The position numbers were made by a program, and so were the translations under genes. From Pleurotus djamor (taxonomy: Eukaryota; Basidiomycota; Agaricomycetes; Agaricales; Pleurotaceae), in the NCBI GenBank assembly GCA_029747585.1, contig JAPEVF010000002.1, positions 1 through 64,000 on the forward strand: 64,000 nt of DNA. The letters are read 5' to 3'. Below, piece by piece: positions 56,305-64,000 of this stretch (the stretch's first letter is position 1; every line of letters begins with the position of its first letter). The notes beneath the pieces were generated by a model. That model worked only from the letters and a program-made list of their open reading frames with translations, had not been told where the DNA came from and did no database searches.

Positions 56305-57623
56305 TCAATTTCCGTCTTCTAGGACTCGCAAGTCGCCGATGGATTGAGTAACAAAATCTGGAACAATGGGCGAAGCATTAGGTCCCGAAATTTCCTCTTC
56401 TTGGGTAATTCCTAGAACCACGGATGAGAACAACACCCCTTGTCGTTTAACGTAGCGAGAAACCATGAACACCAGACCAACCTGTTAGCACGAGAAGCGT
56501 TGACAAACCCCCGTTCTNGACCGAACAGAATGTCCGTATTCAGACGGTCCCCAATCATCAAGGTGCGTTTGGGGTCGAAGTTAATTCTGCGATGTCGAAC
56601 TGAGTTTAATTGCTTAGGTCTCCGTGTCAACTGATTTGGGGCTTACTTGGCTTTAATGCAATCGAGCATGGTGCGTGCGGGCTTCCCAATGCTGATTGGA
56701 TCCCTTCCCAGCGAGAAGCGCAAAGGAGCAGCGACGGCCCCTGCCCCAAGGAGTCGTCCCCCGGCGACGGGGTAAGTACTATCCTCGTTAGATGCAAGGA
56801 AATGGCATCCTGGATTACGAGTCAGATATTGAAACGCTTTGGACAGCTTCCTGTAGGTCATATTCGTGTCAAGGCCGCATAAGACCGCCCCTACGCTAGG
56901 ATCGGGCGTGAAATCCACAAGTGATAACGGTTCGAAAGTGCAGTCTTCTGGATCCTTTCAAAGGGAAGTTGGAAATGAACCGAGTCATGTCGACAAAGGA
57001 CACGCAACTGTTCCACCGATGTATGAAATCCCTTCGTTACGGAGTTCCTCTTCCATACCTTCCATGCCGACGACGAAGACCTTCTTGTCTTTTGGAAGCT
57101 TCAGGACAGAAGATATATAGACTGCAGATGCAAAGGCCGAGCCATAGATCTCATCCTAGGATTAAAGAAGCGGCGATATGTGCCCAGTGAATTGTTGTTC
57201 TCCACAATCGGTAAGGATTTCCCTCACCACATGGGCTTCAACTCCCAACTGATCAAACTTCTTTTTGTATGTCCGTCTCGACTTGGTGGCATTGTTCGTC
57301 ACGAATACAACTTGTTTCTCTATGATTCATTCCGAACATGCGAATAGAACAGAACAAGGGCGATGTGGAAATCGATGCCAAGAATTGGGAATTCCGATAG
57401 GTCAGCATGGGCTTTTCGGTGTCGATGGAAGAAAAAGATGACAGGGAGAATGGTCAAGACCCAGGAAAGACATACTTCTTCGACGGAGGAGCGCTAGTAC
57501 ATCCAGAGCACCATCAATCAGTTGGTCCCCCTGCCAGAGAACGCCGTCGCAATCAAACATAAAGACATCGAAGCGATCCAGGAGAGTGGCATAGTCGTCG
57601 TACGAAGAAAGTCTAGAGCTCAT
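56305..57623 (-). CDS. PHO13: HAD-family phosphatase, PHO13/phosphoglycolate phosphatase type
   Basis: Homologues hydrolyse 2-phosphoglycolate and other toxic side products of glycolysis and act on 4-nitrophenylphosphate in vitro. The start at 57623 gives MSSRLSSYDD and then the catalytic DCDGVLWQG motif. After an intron of about 150 bp come FVTNNATKSRR, VLCGLDTNMTYRKL, ASNEDSTYP, SIGKPARTML and MIGDRLNTDILFG. The last exon encodes GITQEEEISGPNASPIVP to the stop at 56305. An n at about 56518 behaves as an inserted base: without it the reading continues as GQNGGLSTLLVLTG, as the family requires. Exon 1 is 57623-57476; other exons lie between 57319 and 56305. Confidence 0.82.
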
Positions 57624-59200
57624 GTCGACGCCTTGGTGGAAAGATCGATGTGAAGTGTCCGCTGGGCCGCTCAGTGTCCGCCTTTGAAGCCGTCCCTGCC
57701 GATGGTCCACATTTGGTCTCCGATCGAGGTCTCTTTGTCGGAGATTGCATCTCAACTTTCGGAGTCTCTCACGCAACTGAACGCTTTCTGTCTCCACTGG
57801 CAGGAAATCGCGCCTACTCTAAATCTCTGACCAGTCGTATGTCAGCCACAACGAGGTAGAGTTATTTTCTATATCGCTCTCCCCACACCTTTCCAAACTT
57901 CTCACCGATTTGTTCCCAGTAATGAATGAATGGCACTGGTTAAGGATATCAGTACATCACCGTAACCCACCTGCTCAAGCAAGTCACCAGGAACTTGTAT
58001 CATGTTCCTCATGAGAACGCCGTCTCTTTTAATATAACCCCCCGCGGACGTGTTTGAGCCGTCTCACACCGGCATCTCAAAGTCTGATCAACATCTCTGC
58101 CTCTACTTTGGTATCCGGACCGCCTTGCATCACTCAGCGCTTTTAGATCCTGGCTACTTTCGTCAAGACTCAGCCAGGCGCGTCAGCGTGCTATCAGGCG
58201 CCTGACGTGAACTTCAACGCTGTGATGAGCGGTTGCACCCCTGCTTCAATCCTTCGTTGATGAGCTCGCGTCGCCCGCTGCGGAATATTCATTCTTCCTG
58301 CAAATCCATGTCGTTCGATCTTTGGGGCTAAGCTTTTTTTNGTATGCTAGTTGATGTCCTTCGAGGGCAGTTAGAGCGTGTACTGATCATGACCAGGTCA
58401 TAGAGCCCTTCGAATGATCCTTGGACACCTGCTCAACGGGAGGCCATCTCCGCTCCTCAATTTGTGTTACTGTGTCGCACAGGGCGAGAAATGAGAGAAG
58501 ACTCGGGGAAGAATAGTGCGGGAATCGGGAACCCATTTTTCTCGTTTGGCTCGGAAATGCTCCATGCCGTCCTGCCAAGTGGGGCATNGTCACGGACGAC
58601 GTCAACAGCTTCGTGTAATCATTTCTTGCCCATCTTCATGGGNTTGAATCGGCCGGAATACACATTTCGATGCGCTTATCAACCACATTGCCAGGTTTCG
58701 AAACCACAGCAGACTATTTTAGCAAGGCGCTCGGTCCCCAGTACTTGGCCCCCATTCCTTCCTCGGTGATAGGGTATGATATTCAAGATCGATAAGTCCC
58801 GGGATAGCTGTGCCGTTTACGCGGCCTATTCACTTCTTCCTGGAAAGTACCAAACATCAGGAAGTTATCAAGAAGCTTCATTTAATGGGGAAANGATCCC
58901 TCCCTATGGTGAGCTTACTAGGCTTGTACTCTGCTGGAATTCTGTTGCTGAAATTAAGAACACAAGGAACTGTGCGTTCGTTCTTCGCTGGTGACTAGGC
59001 AACGATGAAGNCCATGTACTGTCCTGGCATACAGCATATAGCATAATGGATATCATAAAGTAGGTGATAATTTATNGTGACTCGTGGACCNGCANNATGC
59101 TCAAAAGTAATCCACACCGTANATCAAGCTTTGGGGTGGTTCTCGTTCTTTGGATGGNCGTCTCTTCACACTANTNCCATGATGCNGCACNGTATTGCTC
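57624..59200. other. Unassigned stretch with poor-quality bases
   Basis: The promoter of the HAD phosphatase lies at the left. From 58341 on there are n characters at about 58587, 58643, 58894 and 59011, and more after 59075. Short open frames show no family pattern that survives the uncertain bases. Confidence 0.3.
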
Positions 59201-59229
59201 GTTCGGCCGATATTCGGCGGGACTTGGTC

Positions 59230-60170
59230 TGGATNACTTCGTCGACANAGCTCTGACCCTGTGATGAGGAACTTGAGCGTAAGTTGNCGTTCNAGTTCTT
59301 CATCCAACACNNCGTGCAATTCGTTCATCTTCGCCTTCGACGACTGTAAATCGNACCATANNATCTCCGACATGCTGCGCCGTGACTCGGACGAGAAGTA
59401 ACTCGTGAAGCCGCCTTGCCCGGAGAGATATGACGTGGGATATTGCGCCTGTTGGGCGCGAAGGAAAGCCCGAGACTTGGCATCCTGTATTGATGGATGT
59501 CGAGCGATGTCGTCCGGTGGTGAAACGCGTTCCACTTCAAGCCACNACATCTGCATCTTTGTTAGTGCAATCGCGTCCAGACATTCGAGATGCNAGATTT
59601 CTTCGGGCTAAAGNCAAAGTGTCAGTGAAATTACCGAACGTTTTCCTTGACACGCCTTCTTACCCGTCGAAAATTAGTGCCTAATATTTTCGTTGACAAG
59701 NCGTGGAGCTCGATGTACTTCGCGATCGCCCGAATNGTCTCTATTCCGGGATGGTTNCTCAGATCGTGGTGAGGNTTCCTTCCGCGACGTTTNTCGTGCC
59801 ACTCCAAAACCCTTCCCACNGAGATCGATATTACCGTGGGTCGCGCCTCAAGACACGCGATTGCATGCANGAAACTCGTAATGTGCGTAATGTTGGTGTG
59901 GATATTGTGATCTTGTTTGAGGATCTTTGCGGCGCAGGCTCCTTGCTCGGTCCCCGGCAACTAGACCCACATCAGTAAGGACANTGGCATATCAAATACT
60001 CGTGAATCANANCACTGACACTTATGACTATCTGGTCATGACAGANACCTCTCTTTCGGAGTCGANTGTGAATCCGCCGTGCCATTTTCACCATGTCTAA
60101 AACCTGGTCATGATCTCTGGGATCTAGAAAGGTCATATGGGGCCCCGAAACCAAGTCGATTAAGGCGGCT
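59230..60170 (-). CDS. Transaldolase-family protein, partial in low-quality sequence
   Basis: Minus-strand segments in order resemble fungal transaldolases: AALIDLVSGPHMTFLDP and DQVLDMVKMARRI, then ACAAKILKQDHNIHTNIT, ACLEARPTVISI-VGRVLEW, HHDL-NHPGI, STKILGTNFRR, a VERVSPPDD segment, QAQYPTSYLSGQGGF and a final KMNELH-VLDEE. In the family the ILKQ-IHTNIT and VGRVLEW blocks line the barrel next to the catalytic lysine. About 15 n characters lie inside, and the exon structure cannot be fixed. The 5-prime end is not identified, though minus-strand coding may continue to about 60480. Enzyme activity cannot be judged. Confidence 0.5.
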
Positions 60171-60489
60171 CCTAGTTCCGCTATCTATGGAAGGAGGGTT
60201 CAATTNGATGGAACCAAGAGGTATGGGATCCACCCACAAATTCAATCGCAACACTGCCGACTAATTTGGCCCTTCTGCCAGCGTCTGGNTGACTCGTGCT
60301 GAACGCGTGTCTTGACAATGAGCAGCAAATCGGTGATCAATCGCGTTGCGCCACTTACATCCCATCAACCACGCGTTTAGTGGCAACCCAAGCGTAATAA
60401 TATATCTCTCTTGTTGCCAGCAAGCTAACGACCTTCCTCGGGTCTATCGAGGTCCCATCAAGGTCATGAGACATGAGAACTGTGATAAG

Positions 60490-61434
60490 TTCAATCATTT
60501 TTGAAGTTCGCCGCTGTACCAGTTGGGCACTTACTTCCTAAATCAAGCGTACCTGCAGCCAACGCTATGTTGTGCTTCTCAAGATGATCCCGCAGCTTCA
60601 CACATGGAGCTTGTGGGGGCGACGGCAAATTCGCTGCAGCGCATGGGGTTTGACCTGCCGTGCTACACGATTCCTCGCTTCTGAGATACAAGACTTTTGT
60701 ATCCCATTCACGTTTTCCCAGCACAGTAGTGATGCAGGACGAAGATGTTGGTGTTGGCCTCATCGAAATTGTGGAAGAGAAGGAATATACCATCCACCCA
60801 ATGACTGTGGTCAATTTATCTGGGTTACTTTGTGTTCACGGTGGCCACTTGGCTGCTACGACTCTTTGTCCATGTCTCGTGGCGTTGCTGCGCTGTGGCC
60901 ATTTTGACTCCCCCTAGCGAATCCATAGGGGGACGATGTGGTGTCAGATTTCAGACTGTCTGCCGTGACAATATCCAAACGGGATAGACGGTACAACATA
61001 ATAGAGCATTTCGTAACGATAGTGGCCTTAGATACCGATCTCCGTGGCTAATCACTTCTCTAATTCTACAATAGGCCGATGTCTTGCTTCTTTTGCACTT
61101 TCTAGGATTAAGCTTCTCATCTATCCGCTCTCACATTCTGGTCGCTGAGTCCAAGCGTCGAAGTCTCGGGAAGAAATTCCCATGTATAACCACTTCACCG
61201 CAATAGAGTGTGGATCTGGGCTCAGGTAGTTGGTCGATGCTATCCTTCAATCGTGTCATTCATATATATTCATGTACCAGTCTAGAACGCAAAGGGTATA
61301 ATATATCAAAAAACCGTAGTAGGTACAAGTAGCTGGGTAGCGTGAGTTCGAGAGTCTTTCGAAAGCACGCAGTCGTCGTCGGGTAGATCTCTAGAGTAGT
61401 ATAGCGGAAATGTACACCAAAAAAGGACAAAGGT
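60490..61434. other. Unassigned stretch
   Basis: The region lies between the transaldolase-like and bZIP genes. An open frame on the minus strand near 60491-60814 (KLRDHLEKHNIAL) may be an upstream exon of the former. Nothing else was recognised. Confidence 0.3.
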
Positions 61435-62609
61435 TCAAGGGAACAGACATTGGTACTTATCGATGTATTGGTGCACGTCCCGAAGAGTACGCTTGCCATG
61501 TGTCCATGTCACTGCCTGTGTTCGAATGCCCAAAAGAGGGTAAGGAAGAATAATGGTGTGTGGGTTGAGGCGGAGGATGGTGGTTGGACTAAATGGTGAT
61601 GATAAGCGGATTTGTGAGAAAAGGAGAAGCTTCTCAGAACGCACAGCATAGCCATCCTCTTCCATCTTCACCGAGCCATAATATTGGTGGTTATGCATTG
61701 GTGCTCGCTGTTGAACGGGCGAATGTGCTGTGGCTTGCATTTGAGCGGGCTGTTGGGGGGGNAAGATAAAAGGAACGTCACTAGGATCCAAAGGAGTTCT
61801 AGCCAGAGGTCTACTGTCCCGAGGACAGAAGAGAAGAGAAATGTACTCGCCGAGAACGGTGGACTTGAGGTTGAACTTGAGCCCGAAGGCGTGTCAGGGA
61901 GAGAGAAAGTATTCGGAGTGTGCATGTTGAATATCCCGGCAGAATTATGCGAGGAGTGCCCTGAATGGGGAACACTCGAGTAGTTGCTGTGTGACATTGG
62001 TTGTGGGATGGTCAAAGGGGGAGGGCGGGTCATGTCGTGAGGATGGGAGGAACCATCGGGAGAACTCTGGAGTGGATAGCGGAGTGAGCCAACGGGCGAG
62101 GATGCGGGGGTTGGAACAAACAAATTCACCATGTAAAGGTCGTCGATACCCATCTTGCGTCGCTTATAATCGCGGTCACAAGCTCTCGTTTCTTGGTATG
62201 TTGAGAGAGACGACCTTCGAGTTAGCTCCAGCGGTGTTGTGCGCGTCGTCGGATCGGACAGCATTCTGCGCATTTCATCGTTCTCGCGTTGAAGTCGTGC
62301 ATTTTCCTGCTCGAGTTCTTTGATCTTGATTAGCGGTGGTGGAAGAGCAGCAACTTGGTCCGGCGTAAAGCCCAACGCGGTTTGTAGCTTCGTGACGGTT
62401 TGTTCCAGCTACACAAAGTTCGAGGCAATTAGCAACGGTCGAACGCGGTCGCGGAGCTGGTTGAACCAAGGGATGCAAGACTCCGCGAGACGTACCTGCT
62501 CGATATAAGCTTTGCGCTTTGCTCGATGTCGTGCTTGGGCTTTGGCATTACGGCTGCGTTCAGGGCGTTCAGAGAGTGCCGTACTATGATGACCGGTAAC
62601 GGTGGACAT
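61435..62609 (-). CDS. bZIP transcription factor
   Basis: Exon 1 is 62609-62496 and exon 2 starts at 62408. The basic region RNAKAQARHRAKRKAYIEQ keeps the N-x7-R pattern that contacts DNA. The leucine zipper continues across the intron (LEQTVTKLQTAL) and into a longer coiled coil, KIKELEQENARLQRENDEM. Downstream the protein is rich in Ser, Pro and His, typical of an activation region, ending with the GSVKMEEDGYAV segment near 61650. Two frames are used around 61750-61850, and an n lies at about 61762, so the C-terminal third (and the stop at 61435) is uncertain. The family is clear, the orthologue is not. Confidence 0.75.
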
Positions 62610-64000
62610 AACGAGATAACGTAAGTGGGGGAATAGGACTGAAGTCGGGGTTTCACGAAAAAACCTGAAGCACTTAAGTATAGTCCACCTCGAATGCCGC
62701 CCTCTGGAAGTTCACACCAAGCTCTTCGGCTTAATGGCTATTTTAGAAAAGAAAAATAATATTGACCCTGTGGAGGAAGTGCCGTTATTCTGGGCCTAAA
62801 TTCACTTATACGAAGAGAATAAATACCATCACAATCTGGGCAATGTACCGATGACCCTCCTGGACTCCTCGTTTCCAAGATTCCAATCAAGCCTTGCATC
62901 GAACTTCGAGCTGGTTGGTTTCTCCTCCGTGTCCTTCATTAGCCTCCTTCGGCGATCCCCTTCCTAGCTCCTCATATTCGAAAACTTATTTGTAGAAAGT
63001 TTGTTGAACCAGCTCCGCAGGATCCCCGTCAGCATACTGCTGCATGGGCATGCCGGCTCAACGGCTGTTGCATCTCATTCTGAGCCCCCTTCGAGTTCTT
63101 CGATGGCCAATCGTGCCTGACACCATGCCTCCCTTTGATCGGGGATCAACATTTGAATGCTTCCGTTCCCCAGAAAGCATTTGGTGCCAATTGTTCCCAG
63201 ACATTTGGCTGACACTCCGCGATACCGTATCACCCAGTCCAAATGGCTTAGTGGCGTCTTCTTTCTTCAGTGGGACGCCCGCCGTTTTGCTAGCTGGGCT
63301 TTGCCCAATCCCCTCGGACCTCCCTGGAAGTATATGTAATAAGCCCGTTTTGCATTATCAGCTGAGCATTCTTTGATGCTCCAATCCGGCTTCAGACATG
63401 AGTATAAGCATACTGATAAGTTGCACATTGATATTGACGGCTTATTGCGTGCAAGGACGAGTCAAGTTAGCCATGACTGTGAAAGGACATCAATTAACCG
63501 GGTGTCAGCAGGAATCTATGTTGGAATGCGCAAACCTTCAACTTGCAGATCATTCTCTCATAGGATTATGAAGCACTACTGGAAGTGCTTCGAGTATCCA
63601 GGCCTGAAGAATGAAGATTACCTGACAGCCCGCACTTGACGGCCGAGTCAAACCTATTTTCAGTTTGCCTGCCCAGTAAGACACGATGGGCGACTCGCGT
63701 CTTCAACTTACCTCCAGTTGTTGTTGTTGTTGCGTCCAACATCATATTTGATTCAAGAAGCTCGATTAATATCGGATATTCCCGCGTACGGGCGCAATGA
63801 CTGTGGGCAACTGGCCGTCACAATCCTATCTCAAGAGTGCGACCATTGGCCTCCCCCGGATGGACAAGATGCGGTAACTTCCCAAAGTGCTATCAGAAAG
63901 CGAAAAAAAAGGTTCAACTGACATATATGGAGGACTTGAAAATGAACGGTGGCAGCAGCTTAACAGCAAGTCGCCGTTTTCCTGTCGATTTAAGGAGTCG
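62610..64000. other. Window end, no gene seen
   Basis: This holds the bZIP promoter and 1.2 kb without recognisable coding sequence. A short TTG repeat (63719-63734) is present. The open frames at 63044-63376 and 63373-63639 have no family pattern. Confidence 0.35.

Overview
This is nuclear DNA of a filamentous basidiomycete, almost certainly an agaricomycete (mushroom-forming class). Almost every gene is cut by several 45-70 bp GT-AG introns. The gene content mixes conserved eukaryotic housekeeping genes with families typical of agaricomycetes: FunK1-type kinases, F-box/LRR-like paralogues, a P-loop NTPase with a DEAH Walker B, a DUF6699-like protein and CFEM proteins. No prokaryotic or viral genes were recognised. 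Species cannot be named from the sequence alone. Scattered single n characters behave as consensus-quality marks; in at least two genes the n is an extra base, and 58.3-60.3 kb is full of them.

Layout. 0-6.4 kb: FunK1 kinase copy 1 (+) and a large P-loop NTPase-like gene (+) with two homopolymer frameshifts and no Walker A lysine. 6.7-15.1 kb: a housekeeping block with LCB1 (-), PCNA (+, divergent from LCB1), the SPOUT arginine methyltransferase SFM1 (+) and the autophagy kinase ATG1 (-). 15.6-21.3 kb: FunK1 copies 2 and 3 (-); copy 3 and its promoter are an inverted duplicate of copy 1. 22-27.8 kb: an APH-type phosphotransferase (-), a DUF6699-like protein (-), a ZZZ3-like Myb protein (+) and the eEF1A chaperone PBDC1/CHP1 (+). 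28-35.3 kb: an array of F-box genes and F-box pseudogenes, with a cysteine-rich secreted protein gene between them. 35.5-43.8 kb: two multi-span membrane proteins (divergent), a methyltransferase of the EEF1AKMT4 type with an in-frame stop, a CFEM/GPI protein and ribosomal protein eL31. 44.8-52.5 kb: two more cysteine-rich secreted genes, a decayed third, an apparently young foldback DNA transposon with 403-bp inverted repeats and an 8-bp target duplication, and a small secreted protein built of 11-residue repeats. 52.8-62.6 kb: GPI11/PIG-F (-), eL34 (+), a PHO13-type HAD phosphatase (-), a transaldolase-like gene in poor sequence (-) and a bZIP factor (-). The last 1.4 kb holds nothing I can assign.

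The housekeeping genes act in unrelated pathways (sphingolipid synthesis, replication, ribosome and eEF1A maturation, autophagy, GPI anchors). The accessory genes show local inverted duplication followed by decay. The most novel candidates are the 11-residue-repeat secreted peptide, the CC-repeat secreted family, the foldback element and a PCNA with about 110 extra charged residues in one loop. All exon boundaries are my own reading of GT-AG sites with phase checks and have not been tested against transcripts.
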